From: Xiphias gladius
Lineage: Eukaryota; Chordata; Actinopteri; Istiophoriformes; Xiphiidae
Assembly: GCF_016859285.1 (NCBI RefSeq)
Contig: NC_053400.1
Location: forward strand, 34,413,001 to 34,477,000
DNA length: 64,000 nt
Direction: 5' to 3'
Part shown: one piece after another, positions 43,949 through 56,532 of the stretch
Numbering within the stretch: position 1 is the first letter of the stretch
Layout of the letters: every line of letters starts with the position of its first letter
Position numbers and translations under genes: made by a program
Notes under the pieces: model-generated
Database searches by the model: none
What the model was told of the DNA's origin: nothing
What the model saw: the letters and a program-made list of their open reading frames with translations, nothing else

Positions 43949-46465
43949 TATATATCTATACACAGTGTATTCAGAAAGTATTCAGACCCCTTCACTTTTT
44001 TTCACATGTTGTTATGTCCCAGCCTGATGCTAAATTTATTTTAATTCATTTTGTCCCTCATCAGTCTACAGTCGATACGCAATCATGACAAAGTGAAAAC
44101 AGAATTTTACATTGTTGCTAATCTATTAAATTTTGATGTCCAGTGTGTTCAGACAAAAAGTTGTATCTCTAGCACAGTGGTCCTTAAAGCCCAAAAAAGA
44201 GCCCCCCTCCATAATCTATATAATTTTCCCTCCATAAATCATATTCATTCAACTTAGTTTCACTCTGTATTTTCCCCCGGTCATCCACCCTCCCCCTGCA
44301 GTGGCTCTAGCCCCCCCCCCCAGTTTGGGAACCACTGCTCTAGTATAGCCCGACCCTAATTCTCACTGTCCAATATGTCCCGTAACTAAAAATGTTCAAA
44401 AAAATCCTGTCAGGCAGCACCAGCAAATCCAGGGACGTCCTCATCAGGTTTTTCTGACCCTGATCCGGATCCGAGTCCTTTAATATTGAGCGCCTGGCAA
44501 TATCAAGTTCTAACCAGTACTTTAATTACCCCAAATGTTGAATAAATATGTATCCGATACGTTGAAATAAAGGTCAGAGGAAACAGCGGAGAAACTCACC
44601 CTGAAGTTGACTCTGTTGCGGACTCTGTTGGCGAGCGCTGTGTTGATGGCTTTATCAAACTGAAGGAGGACCTGAAGAGCCAACTGAGGAGTGATCTGCT
44701 GAGTCTGAAAACACACAGGATTTAATCCAACAGCCAACAGCAGGAACCTTTCACGCACTCAAAGACAATGTTTTACAACATCACAACCCCAAAGCTCACT
44801 GATTAACTCTTGTATCTTGTTTGTTTAGTCTGTACACAAACAGAAACGTAAAAAGGACAAATGGCTGCTGGAACTATTTGTTGTTGAACAGCGGGTGCAG
44901 TGAATGTGTGCACTTATCCGTCTTGTCGTCGCAGTGAGGTTAACAGGTTTGGTACCATTGTGTCGGTACAGAGACCAGAACCCAAACCTCTGCCCACATC
45001 TGTCTACACTATTCCGGTGCCCTTTATGGGAGACACTTTGGTCCTATTCATGAGGTGATTATTCATGTTTATACAATAAGACAATGGTCTTAGGCAGGGT
45101 TGCACCGATCCGCATTAAACTAAATGCTCTTAAACTAAAGTATTTTCTGGTCTGCTCTATGAAGTGAGTTAATTTAACAAAGGGGGCTACTTAACGTTAT
45201 CTTGGCACAAACGGGTGAACTGGTCAGATGCAGAGAAAGCTAAAGTTAAAGGAGAGAGCCGCCCATTTTCTACATTTCTCTCTTATCGTCAGCAAATCCT
45301 GTGAAGAGACCAAACCGGTCCTGATTGTCTCCTACTAACCAGCACCGTCTGTGTATCAAAGCCTGACATATCCTATGCTTGTGCCCGAGTTCCATTGTTG
45401 TCCAATATCTATTAAAGCGTAACTTCACCCCAGCGAACTGATTGTCAGTCGATTTTCCAATTAATTTTGAGCCTGTGAAAATGAGGGACTGTGTATAAAA
45501 ATGGCTAATGTGCTATTTTTGTCAAACCCCTCGAACTGAAGCTGAAAGTCCACACTTCAGTCACGTCCTGATGGATTCGCGTCAGATCCATCATGGTGCT
45601 GCACAGAGGGAAAACTGTGAAAACTGCATCACGGTCTTACCAACCTATGCACCGAAGGGTAAACCTCATTTAGCCACAACGTTGAAACCGGTAGCCGATG
45701 TTAACGCTGCGGCTGATCGGTGTAACGAGGACAGCATCGACCGACGTTACTGTCTGTCAGCTCTGAACCTGTACAGTTTAATGTGCTGATGTTTCAGATT
45801 AACTCCCCTTATGCTTTTGCTTATTCGTGATCACTTTGTTGTTACTGTTATTTTGCGTTGCTTTCTCCCCAACTGATGGTTACGACTGTCCCGTGCAGGC
45901 AATAAATTACACTGCAATAACCTACATAAATGAGGAAAACAGTGCGTCCCTGACACGGACCTTTTCAGACCCTGGGCCAGTTCTCACAAGGGATCTGTTT
46001 GTGTTTCCAGTGCTGACGGTAGGTAATGCATCATACAACAAAAACTCATTACAACCCTGTCTAATCGGTCTGATAATAAAGAAATCATCACGTAGATGCT
46101 AATTATAATAATTAAATATTGTAGAATTTAACAAACATCACTGGAACTGTTTACTGTTTACCCACTGGACAGCACTTTAGCACAGTTGCTTATTAGTATC
46201 TCAACCTTACTGACGGAAACGTGAGAATATTTCTGTTTACTCCTGGAAGAACTCGGAGCAGAAGCAAACCGCGGCTACGAAGCTAAAGTTCTCCCGCTAC
46301 GAGCTAACCAGCGTAACAAACCGCCGCCGCTAGCAGCGCGCTAATCTGGACTAGCCGCCAGCTAGCAGCCGCGATGTTTGAGGTAGGCGTCACCTGTATG
46401 AGTTCGTCCAGACTCTCCTGCAGGCTGTTTCCCAGAGTGGTGTTCCTGTACAGCTGGTACGCCAT
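43439..46465 (-). CDS. gtf2a2: transcription initiation factor IIA gamma chain
   Basis: Small subunit of TFIIA, which binds TBP-DNA at promoters and stabilises the preinitiation complex. Coding exons on the minus strand are 46465-46394 (24 codons), 44704-44600 (35 codons) and 43597-43439 (52 codons plus stop), all phase 0 with GT-AG ends, 111 aa (human 109). The sequence is nearly identical to the human protein: [20 protein letters not shown] at the N-terminus (four-helix bundle), [55 protein letters not shown] (beta-barrel) and [13 protein letters not shown]. Differences are mainly in the tail ([10 protein letters not shown]) and a Ser to Thr at the exon 1/2 junction (ELIQ-TQQ). The start is fixed by homology and has A at -3. 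It faces slc2a4rg tail to tail. In human GTF2A2 is on 15q22, so the present neighbourhood is rearranged. Expected to be ubiquitously expressed. Confidence 0.97.
43882..43948. repeat. (TA)n followed by (GA)n microsatellite in gtf2a2 intron 2
   Basis: About 44 bp of TA (43882-43925), then about 23 bp of GA (43926-43948). The TA run adjoins a Tc1-like fragment, consistent with insertion at TA. Confidence 0.95.
43963..44160 (+). mobile_element. Tc1/mariner-like remnant
   Basis: CAGTGTATTCAGAAAGTATT, then CAGACCCCTTCACTTTTTTT, then CATGACAAAGTGAAAACAGA. This order matches a common non-autonomous fish element that I associate with Tc1/mariner because of its TA context and terminal CAGTG. There is no transposase frame. 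Confidence 0.5.
44175..44337. mobile_element. hAT-type MITE with 8-bp target-site duplication
   Basis: The left end CAGTGGTCCTTAAAG and the right end CTTTGGG-type AGTTTGGGAACCACTG form terminal inverted repeats. Flanks are CTCTAGCA (44167-44174) and CTCTAGTA (44338-44345), an 8-bp duplication with one mismatch, the hallmark of hAT insertion. The element is 163 bp and non-coding, inside gtf2a2 intron 2. Confidence 0.8.
44789..44870 (+). repeat. fragment of the AGCTTAGCTTAG-type dispersed repeat
   Basis: CCCAAAGCTCACTGATTAAC, TTGTATCTTGTTTGTTTAGT and CTGTACACAAACAG follow the same order as 17505-17565. It lies in gtf2a2 intron 1. Confidence 0.5.
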
Positions 46466-46700
46466 GTTGGGAACAGTCGACGGTGCAAACAAGTACAGTA
46501 AACTATCCTACAAACACACAGGCAACTAGCGGAAGTAACGGAGCTAGCCGCTTCCCTCCACTACGAGCAGCTCTAAGCGCCGCCAGGCTAACGGCCGACT
46601 TCCCGTTAAGCGTTTCAAAAATAAAAGTCGACTTATTTTTTCACACCGCTACGTTACTGGTAACGCTACGCTGCAGCGCGGACACAGCAGTGGAGGCAAG
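46466..46700 (-). promoter_or_regulatory. gtf2a2: gtf2a2 promoter and 5' UTR
   Basis: CpG-enriched sequence just upstream of the start codon with no TATA box. GCGGAAGT at 46529-46536 is an ETS-family site, common in housekeeping promoters. On the minus strand CAACATGGCG across the start codon resembles a YY1 site. The transcription start probably lies near 46530-46600; the exact position is not visible. Confidence 0.5.
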
Positions 46701-46783
46701 TGGCCTCCCACTCAGAAACTAGATCACTGTGTCATAACTGAAATATATTATACCGTCATTATTTTATAGGTCCTGCAGAATAT

Positions 46784-47014
46784 CAGTCCTGTACCTGTAG
46801 GTACCCAGTCTTTACAAAAACACTGTGCCTACATTTACATAAATCAGTGTAAAGTCAGTGTTTTGTTGGTACCTGATTCATCCAGTGAAATTACACTGTA
46901 AACCACGGGCTGTATTGAAAAGCATTACCTGTGGCGTTACACAGTGGATCAGTTTATGAAGTTAACAGTGACAAGTGCTTTTGTAAAGACACGGCACCTA
47001 CAGGTACAGGACAG
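46784..47014. mobile_element. fold-back MITE near the gtf2a2 promoter
   Basis: CAGTCCTGTACCTGTAGGTA, then CCCAGTCTTTACAAAAACAC on the left is the imperfect reverse complement of GTGCTTTTGTAAAGACACGG, then CACCTACAGGTACAGGACAG on the right. Arms are about 40 bp and total length about 231 bp. Non-coding. Confidence 0.75.
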
Positions 47015-47169
47015 GGAGACAAAACTGAAGTTCGGGGAAAAGTTAGCGGCCTTTTTTAATTGTGTAAGTAGAGAGTAAAGAGAGGAGAGCAGGAGCATCA
47101 ATTCGCTTTTTTATCAGGAAGTCACAAGCCAAACGTGTCGGGAACCACTGGGTTAATCTTAAACACTGG

Positions 47170-47308
47170 ATTTGTCACGTTTTTCATGTAAAATCTTAAT
47201 CTGCCAGTTAACTAGTAACTAACCTGTCAAAGAAATGAAATTGGAAATATTCAAGTAAAGCACAAGTACCTCAAAACATAGTTAAGTAAATGCACGTTCC
47301 ACCACGAA
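47170..47308 (-). mobile_element. reverse fragment of the TACTTTTACTT-type MITE
   Basis: Read on the minus strand it begins CGTGGTGGAACGTGCATTTA, then CTTAACTATGTTTTGAGGTACTTGTGC, matching the left end of the element at 15710. Its right end is lost near 47170. Confidence 0.65.
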
Positions 47309-50300
47309 AAACAGCACATAATAAACATACAGGCAGCGCTGATAAATAATGACGTGAAGAATAGAAAATTGAAAAGAGGAAGGTACAATATGATATTAAT
47401 AAATTATAGAAAGTCACTGCACCGAAGCAAAGCATCATTCCATATACAATACCTGTATTATTCTATATCAAACACACAGACATAGAGCTGCCTCACAGCT
47501 CTGATCAAACGCATGACTTCTCCTCTTTCTCATCTTCTTCTTTGGTTTCTCTTCTGCCTGTCTCATCTTTTCTGTGTCGCCATACTGTCTGTCTGCCTGA
47601 CTTCATGTTGTCTCCGCTTGCTGTCTTACATTCTTTCTTTCTTTGGCTTGAGTCATTTCATTGGTTTGTATTTTCAGGTGAGCTCGTTTAAGAATGACCT
47701 GAGGCAACGATGTACCTTTCTGTGAAATGACTCAGTCATCAACTGAGGTTTTTCTCATTTCATAGTTTTAGTTTTGCTTTTTACCCATTCTAATGATTCT
47801 AAATCTAAGTTCAGTAGAATACTTGTTGTTGTTGCATTTCATGCTCACACTAACCTCTGCAGCAGTGAATTAGTTTCTGGCTTTATTTTGAAGGACGGGT
47901 GTCCTGTTTCCTGGTTTGACTCTTGGAAACTTGGTGGAGGCTACGGAAGGTGAAAAGGACCAAAACATACTCAACCACCGATGTTACTTTGACTGTGTTG
48001 TTTTTATATTTTACTGGTGTTTTACCGTTTTGTCTTCATTTTTTTTAATCCAAGTCTGTTTCTACATTTGTTTTCTTTTGTTTTTTTGTTTTTTCTATCC
48101 CCATTTAATCCAGAGTAATCTCTGCCTTTATTATTGGATTAACTGAACCTTAACATTATTTTCAATCACCGCGACACCGATGGACGGTTCTGATGTTGAG
48201 AATTAGCCTGTAAAACATTCATTTATTCATCTCTATTAAAACTGCAACTCATGAGAACATTTCAAAACAAAACAAAACAAAACGAAGTGTTGGTGATTTT
48301 AAAAATCAAGTCAGTAGATGGCAGCAATACATCAAACAGTAAAACCACGGCTCACTGAAACCGTTCCTCTCAGCTTCTTCATTACTGATGTTTCTGTCTC
48401 CTCTTCTCCTGTTGTTGGTTTTCAGATGTAAATGACTAGTTTAAGCCTCTTCGTGGCCTCACTTCTTGCTACAGCTGTGGCATTTCAGGCCCATGAGAGC
48501 CTGTACCACGTTGCTAGAGGTCCTCGGGCAGAGGTCTCCAGGCTATCTCAGAGTCCAGTGTTAAAGGGGACAGAGTCTTTGCAGTCAGGACCAAAGGCTT
48601 TGAAACAACCAGCCCAAGGAAAATACTTCTTAAATCATACTTTTATCACAGAGCATATCCTGATTTTACTTCAATTTTTTGTGTTGTCTTTTTATTTCTT
48701 TTGTTATTTAACGGAAATGCACTTTACCCATTTTTTCCTGATTCTGTTAATGTCCTTTATTTACCTCTAAGTTTCCCTGTTTGCTATAATTATCGTTGGT
48801 TTGTAAATGGTTGCCTTGCGTGGCATCCTAGGGAAGTGACATCATGTCCCCCTTCTCCCCTTTTGGGGGACCCGACCTCCCCCAGTCAAAAGCAAATGAA
48901 ACATCCCGTGTCTGCATACCTGTACGGGTTTTTGTGGCAGGAAGTCTGTCATCTGTGTCCTGGAAGACCATCCACGTGCCCAAACTTTATGACACATGTG
49001 GCGACGATGTAAGCAGATACCCCGTGTGCTAAAACAAAACCACGTGTGTGTCTGCAGTCCACGTCCGGGTCCAGAGTATATCGGACACTTCTGACAGTTA
49101 GAGCGGCCTGTTTGTAGCCTACGAGGCCAAACTTAGGGTGAAAAAGTCCGGAGCTGTGATCCACTCAACTGGAGCCCGTGACCCATGAACCTCACATTTA
49201 ACCCTTGTGTGCTGCTGCTGCTGCTGTAAGCGTCTCTGCGTGATGGATGTGGTCTCTGAGCGTTGTGAACGGCTGTTTGCTAATGAACAGATCTGTTTAG
49301 CCAGCCACTCCTCTGACCTCTGACCCCGCTTAGATTCCGCGCTGAAGGCAAATAAAACACGGCGGGTAAATATGGACCAGGACGGACAAGTCAATTATAT
49401 CCAGGGAGGGAGAGTCGGCTCAACATAAAGCAAAGTGATTAAAAATAATGCCACAGAGGGAAAATAAAGTGATGGTGTGTTTGAGTGTTGCAGATCTTCA
49501 GTCTGTGTTAGAGCAGGAAGCACCGATGATGATGATGATGATGGATTCACTCATTAGTTCACTTGTTCTCTGTTTTTTGGGGGGCTTTTTCAACCTAAAC
49601 TGAGAGTGGCCGTATGTGCTAATGTCTCAAATAAAGGAGGAAGGTTGTATATTTTTGCTTTTGGTGAAGGAAGCATAGTTTTGCCTTTTTGTTGAAACAA
49701 GACAAATGACTTTTAACCTTTTCTCATCACAGATTTCTGTCAAAATTACTGTTCTGTTAAAATAATGGGGTTTAAATAAGGGCAGGTCATCTTGAATTAT
49801 CTGGGCAGTTTTAGTTATTAATGGTTACATGAATTGTGCTGTTATATTATTTTGAGTACTGGGGGGGTGGGTGTTGCAATTTCTTTCTAAGTCAACTAAA
49901 GAACTGCTAATAACTCTGGTTAGGGGTCTCGTTTTTTGAAAAAGTGAAATGTAACGTAACATTCAATAAGGGGGGCTGCGTATATATGGGGCCCAGATTT
50001 TTGGGCTTCGCCACTGACTGAACTTTCACCACCTCTTTATATCCAGAGCATCCAGTGTGTTTTAGGGAGATTTATTGTTGTATTATCATTAATTCTAGCC
50101 CCATGTTCCACCTGGTGGCCTGGTGTGAATAAGAAGTTTAGCAAAGAAGAGCTGCAGCGAAAGAAACAATAAAGTGTCCGGATGTGTTCTATCCAGTCTC
50201 TGACCTGTTGTTTAGCTGTGTATAATAAAACTTTCAGCCCCGATATCCGGGGGACAAATTTAAAAGTATGAGCGAGTCAGTTCGGCAGGTAAACTGGTAA

Positions 50301-50734
50301 AGAATCAGAGCTTCACCTCAGCCCACGTCCTCGTATCCCTCCCGCTCCATACCATGATGCAGCAATCAGCAGCACAAACTTATTTAACCTTCAACCAGCT
50401 GTGGATTATTGATCAGCCTGTCAGAGCCAATCAGGACGGAGGAGAGGCGGAGCCACCGAGACACCACCTGAAAGGTTTTTGCGTCGTTCCCATCAGTCAG
50501 CGGGGTAATGTCCTCTGACCGGCCGGGTGATACGTCAGCAAATATCCGTCTGTCACGCCACGGCTGCTGCCTTGTTCCCGTCCTGTGAGGAGCGTGATCG
50601 CTGAAGCTCAGCGAGCAGCAACGTGGATTCATTTCACCGCCTCAGTTTTAATAACGGACGCGCTCTTTGTCTTGTTATGACTGAGTCGAAGGAGTTAAAG
50701 GGTCGTGTTCACAAACTGGAGCTGCTGCATTTCA

Positions 50735-50930
50735 GAGGGAAATATTGTACTTTTTGCTCCGCTACATTTATTTGACAGCTTTAGTTCCTAGTTACTTTAA
50801 AATGAAGCTTTTACACAAGGGATCGTATAAAAAGCTAAGTTTTTACGCAGGACTTTTACTTGTAATGGAGTACTTTTACTTTGCTTTATTCGTACTTTTG
50901 CTTGAGTAAAGGACCTAAACACCTCTTGCC
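50735..50930 (+). mobile_element. internal fragment of the TACTTTTACTT-type MITE
   Basis: Contains TTTCAGAGGGAAATATTGTA, CTCCGCTACATTTATTTGAC, AATGGAGTACTTTTACTTTG and TACTTTTGCTTGAGTAAAGG in the usual order of this family. Both outer ends are missing or worn. Confidence 0.65.
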
Positions 50931-51685
50931 ATTCGGATTCATATCCTTCAAACATTATCTGAGTCTAGCGGCTATCATAGCGTCATTATCTAGCACTAGC
51001 GTTATTGCTACTATAGCCACATTTAGAAGTTTAGCATAAGACAACATTCCTCTGTATTGTTCCTTCTTTTCCTCCTCTTCTCCGTTTTCGTCCTTGTGAA
51101 CCTGAAGGCTTGGAGCTTTTCACTACGAAGCAGTTTTAGATCACGATCACTGAGGCGTCCCTCTGGCTAATCCATTCTGAGCGTTTGCCATCGGCCAGTC
51201 AGTGTTACGTCCTGGACCCGGGCGGAGTGATGCGCGGTTGCCGATCGAACGGTTCCCATCATCCCCCACTCTCAGTGCACAGTGCGCCAAGTACCGGTGT
51301 AGGGCGGAGGACAAACCGTGAGGAGCAGCAGTGTTAATTCCACCAGGTTGTCAACTGTCGACTGACAGTTCAGGGGGCGCAGTCTGTTAATTATTTTATT
51401 TAACAGGCTGTTTTTGCTGATAATGTCGTTGTTGTAACCATGATTAATAGATTTTTGCGGCGCGTCCCCGACATTCTGCGTCCTAGGCGACCGCCTACGT
51501 CGGCTATCCCACGAGCCGGCCCCGCTAACTGCCAGCCACATAAATAAAAGCATTACGACCTTAGATAGTTTTACCATTCACCTGAGTATTTTGTGACCAA
51601 GTTCAGCTTTAAGCAGAGCCATGTGCTCGCCGCTGAGAACGTTCAGTGCCCTAAACCTGTACAAACCCGGTCAAGCCTGTATACT

Positions 51686-51722
51686 TGACTCAACTCGACT
51701 CGACTCGACTCGACTCGACTCG
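51686..51722. repeat. (CGACT)n pentanucleotide repeat
   Basis: About seven copies of the GACTC/CGACT unit, the first ones imperfect. Confidence 0.95.
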
Positions 51723-51877
51723 GCTGCTGCTGATACCAGCTCACGCACAGACTCGCTGCGCTCAAAGCTTCCTGTACATGACGAACTGCAGCCTGAACGC
51801 TGAAGAAACCGACTGGAGCTTTTAGGCTCAACAGACTCATTAATGTACCAGAGTCAGACAGCAGACAGTAGTGTTTG

Positions 51878-51910
51878 TTAGCCTGTTAGCCTGTTAGCCT
51901 GTTAGCCTGT
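51878..51910. repeat. (GTTAGCCT)4 minisatellite
   Basis: Four perfect 8-bp copies. Confidence 0.95.
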
Positions 51911-52493
51911 GGCTATTACTCCTGATTCCTGCTGCCTGTGGACTTTGGTCAAGTTAAACAACCTTTAGTGCCTGTTAGTTTAATGATTGTCTTTTATTTT
52001 GATTTAAATTCTTTAATGTCTCCAGGTCATTTCTTATTTGAGCGCCTGTCATGATACAACACACACATGAGTTGGTAGAGTTTTGTTTATTTACTGTGAA
52101 AATACACACGTAGCATCAACACGACCGTCGCAGTTGAGTAAAAACACTCCTTGATTTCATAATATTTCAGGCTTGATTTTTTAAATCAAATTCAAATAAA
52201 AACATATGATTTCGATAGATGATTTCACCATGTAGTTAACAGTTGAGTGTTTAATTGTTGAGTATTCATCTGTGTGTCAGTGTGAGGGGGTTAAACAGCT
52301 GATTAATAGGAGGCAGAAAGCTGCAGCTCCGCTCCATCTCTCACTGTTATGATAATGAGCTCATTCAATATGCAGATTCAGTCCTCAGAGGCCGCACGCA
52401 ATTAATTGTTCTCATTGACTCAAGTAATTATTTGTTTGCAGATTTAATTTGGAGATTTAGACAGTGTCGATGCCACATGATTTGTTTGAGCCG

Positions 52494-52536
<43 letters not shown>
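52494..52536. repeat. (TG)n microsatellite
   Basis: 43 bp of uninterrupted TG dinucleotide. Confidence 0.98.
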
Positions 52537-52538
<2 letters not shown>

Positions 52539-52979
52539 AAATGACGTTATGTAATCCACCTGCTGCAGAAATTGATGTTATTTATGTATACAACCTAAAC
52601 TGAGTAGATTCATTCCAGATGTGTCTGAGAGCAGCTAGAGTCTGATTAGCAGATTCACGTCCGCTGTTTAAAGGAGCAGTCTGACATTTTGGGCTGCACT
52701 CTTCTCCACAGTCAGATGTTTAGATGTTTTTGTCTTCCTCCATATGAAAGCAAGCACCTGTTCAAGTTCAAGTTCATCGGTCAAGTGCAATCTCATACAA
52801 AACCAGTTAGAGTGTTTCACGGAGGAGAAGCAATTACAAATAAAAGTATGGATGCAGACAAAACACACATCAACAAAACAATGAAAACTATACTAAGTAG
52901 AGTTAAAGGAAACAGTCCTGATGTTGCCCCCTAGAGGCTGCAGTGTTCATTACTGCCATCGTATGAACAAATACACAAA

Positions 52980-53110
52980 CAACACCCAGATAGTTGAGCC
53001 ATTCTTACAGTCCTACCAGCAGAGGAGCTAAAAATGTAAAGTTTGTTCTGTGGATGGCTTCAGAGGAAAGACCATGGGTTCATTAAAATTTGCAGGGTTC
53101 ATACTCTGGA
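52980..53110 (+). repeat. second copy of the GAGGAGCTAAAA-type dispersed repeat
   Basis: AGCAGAGGAGCTAAAAATG, then GCTTCAGAGGAAAGACCATG, then GGTTCATTAAAATTTGCAGG. Same order as 14340-14430. Confidence 0.5.
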
Positions 53111-55972
53111 GAACAGGAATGAAGATCAGGACAGCAGATGTAAACTTTTACAGAAACAGGAAGTACAGTGTTGCCACGGATTCAGTGAGTTATGCTCTGG
53201 GATTTTCTGAGCCTGTATTTCTTCAGAACGCCCAACTCGGTGTGGTCAGCTCCTGTTTGCAGTGGAGCCATGAATGCACCATCACTGGATCACTGGGATA
53301 CTGAAGAAAACTTGAAAACCTGGGGATTTTCAGGCAAGTTCGGAAGTTAGAAGCGTCTTTATGGACGTTTATTTGAAATGGGCATCACTGTGGTGACCAA
53401 TGCTCTGATGCTCAATGGCTCCGATTTTTCACACAACTTGCTGAAATCTGGAGCTTAGAGTTTCTACTGTAGTTCATCTTAATCAGCTCCCCGAGCCGTG
53501 GACAATGCCGCCGCTACAGTTGATCAGCAGCTAAACTACAATGATTAATTTCCTGTTGTCTGTAGAACACACCTGTCCCTTTCGCCTCACACAGTGTCTT
53601 CGTCTCTCGTCTCTCCCTCTGCTCCTCCCTCGCAGTTTAAACCTCTGGAATATAGACGAACTATTTCCAGGTGGAAACCGCCCCAATAATAAAAAGTGCC
53701 CAGAAACTAGTGCAACTGGGCAGAAAACTGGCCTATCTGGCAACACTGGCTGAAAGTCTGACATCATTTAAACTGTTAGTGGCCAAAGACTACCGAGACA
53801 GTTTGCTACTGTTTTCTATGTTCATTAGTGGCAATAGACAACTTTTCCCCAACTGTTTCCAAGTGGAATTACTGCTGGCGCCGCTGCTGCAAAGGCTGGA
53901 TCCCTCCCCTGACAACGGGGCTATTTTTCTTTTGCCAGGTAGAGTTTCCACAGTTACTCACCTGGGGAAAGCCACCGATAGCTACCAAGTCCGGTGACAC
54001 TTGTACTTCATGACGTGACTTTTGTTATTGAAGAAAATGGTGTTATCTTGCATTAATGGTGCTAAGGAGCTCAGACGTCTTTTGTCTTCACTGCGAAACC
54101 AAACGACAGTAAACCTGCTCAGTATAGAAATATTAACATGATGCTGGATATTCCAGTGCGTCACCGTGTCTTCATTAGCGTCTGAATGTGTGTTTACTGA
54201 CGGAAAACTCCAATATTTCCTCAGAGGAAGACAAACAGACTCTAGTCTGTGTAATTTCGGTGGATTACTCCTTTAATCACGCAGCTCTCTGATCTCGCAG
54301 AGCAAACACCGCTGCTCTAATTAGTGGCATTAGTGCTAATCAGATCACGGTCCTCTGAAGTTAAACGCTCTGAAATGTGTCTGACGTTTTTCTGGTTCTG
54401 TTTGGTTCACGAGATTTTCACCGTCTGCAGAGATTGATGCCCAGGTTTCATCCAGCAGGGGAGTCGAGGCCTCAGCGAAACACACGAAGACACTTTAACA
54501 CACCTGAGATCAGCCACATATAAACGACAAAATGCTCCGCTCAAAGAAAAAAAGCAAAACAAAACACCAAACTACAGTTTTCCACAATTTCTCTGTGTGG
54601 AAATAAATAAATAGTTGAAAAACTAGAAGTGATGGGTAATAACGTGGAGTCAATACTGTCATGAAAACAGCCCTGTGCTGTTTCAGGTACAGGTGAGATA
54701 GCGTGAGATTTGTTCTTCTGCGTTGTCGCTGCTTCCCGGTCAGTGGACTGTGGCCTCAGTCAAAGGAATGAGGAGGCTGCGTTTTTTCCCACAGGGGTAA
54801 CGTGAACATCTGCGGTCAGACAGGTGAGAACAGGCTTCACCCAGTGCCCGGAGGCAGGAAACCGACCAGACTATGGGTTGTTTCTACTGTAACCTTTTAT
54901 ATTACTGTTGGGTTATTTATTTATTCAGCTCTTTCTAAACTCACGTCGCTATTTGTTATAAACGTAAACGTTACACTGGTCAGCAGGGATGCCGGCGTCC
55001 CGTTAACAACCTGAGAGAACTGCGTCCTAACGCTCTCGTGGGTTTGGACCCTTAATTCCAGTGTTAATTTCATCACAGGAAAACTATGACAAAAGTATTC
55101 ACTGACGACCTTTTTTTCACGACGAGCACGAGACTAAAACTAATTTTTTAAAAAGGAACCTTTGAAACGAGAACTATGACGGAAAGTATTACATCATTAG
55201 TCAATGAGTGGAATGTAAACGAAAGCGTGAAAGACGGACGACTGGACGAGTTTTAATTAAGTTGCATCGGGGGAATCAGACGCTGTAGCTCCTGATTAGT
55301 GAAACCTGCTGTTCAGAAGTTGTTTCATCTGTTTGACCTGTTGCACTGCTGTTAATAAAAAGTGTCTGACGTTCAGTAACGTTCATCTGATGCTCTCTGA
55401 AGACACAGATTTATGGACCAAATTCATCCAAGAGGCAGCAACAAAACAGCTGAGACCAACGACGCAAACGTGCGGGCAGCAGGTTAGCTTGTCACGTTGA
55501 CGCCACTTTCAGTCGGATATCTTTCACGATGCGGTCGGAGGGAACGAGTGAGTTCCAGGATTGGTGCCGGCGGTCCTTCTAAATCGTCCTCTAGATGTCC
55601 GCTAAAGACATGTCGCTATGTTACCTGACGTTTCAGCTTCTCCACTGAAACTGAACCCAGCCAGTGAACAGCAGAGGTAGCTGCAGTAATGCTAGGTTAG
55701 CAGCAACGACTGCACTACGTACTATGTGAAATGCTAACTGGATTTACTGGAGTCAGTCATTAATGCACAGACCGACCTGTTACCATGGTAACTACTAACA
55801 AAGACGGCAACAGCTGTAGACAAAAAAATTAAAAATGCAGGTTAAAAATGAGAGGAGCGTGTCACTGAAGACAATAGCTATCATTTCCAATATATTAGTA
55901 ATCAATAAATAACACTGCTGAGTTGACCTCACCTCAACACAAGCTGGATCACGGCAGTGCATCACGCCCCAC

Positions 55973-56012
55973 GGCTGGTGGGCTGGTGGGCTGGTGGGCT
56001 GGTGGGCTGGTG
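55973..56012. repeat. (GGCTGGTG)5 minisatellite
   Basis: Five perfect 8-bp units followed by a GGCGGGCG variant. Confidence 0.95.
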
Positions 56013-56464
56013 GGCGGGCGTGTCCCGTCAGGATCTTCAACTGCAGCACTCACCGGTAACACCCCAAGCGCAAACCAAATCATTTTAACCTGCGGATATA
56101 GCGCCCACATCGGGATGATCACGGTATTTCTTTTTCTAATTTCTCACCACAATATTTTTTTTCCTGATTCATTAACATTTAAATTTAAGATTTCAAATAC
56201 AAGAAAAACTGAACTGACGTTACTGACCGACATGTTTTTACTGTGGACACAAGGTTGACACAACGGGGCATGACGTGTGTGTGTGTGTGTGTGTGTGTGT
56301 TCGAGGTGCACACGTGTGTGTCCCACAGGACAACTGTCCAAAAAAATTAATTACTGCAATACAGCTTTTTAAAATGTGCCACTTAATAAGACCTGAGACG
56401 TGATTAAATTTGTGTCCGAGTGACCTTGAGAGTTAAAACATAAAAACATAATGGATGGGAAGAA

Positions 56465-56465
<1 letters not shown>

Positions 56466-56530
<65 letters not shown>
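56466..56530. repeat. (CA)n microsatellite
   Basis: 65 bp of uninterrupted CA dinucleotide. A smaller (TG)n lies at 56275-56300. Confidence 0.98.

Positions 56531-56532
<2 letters not shown>

Noticed and set aside
48432-48770. 112-codon frame beginning with a signal-peptide-like stretch
   Set aside because: The hydrophobic runs come from T-rich DNA. No family match, and the rest is low complexity.
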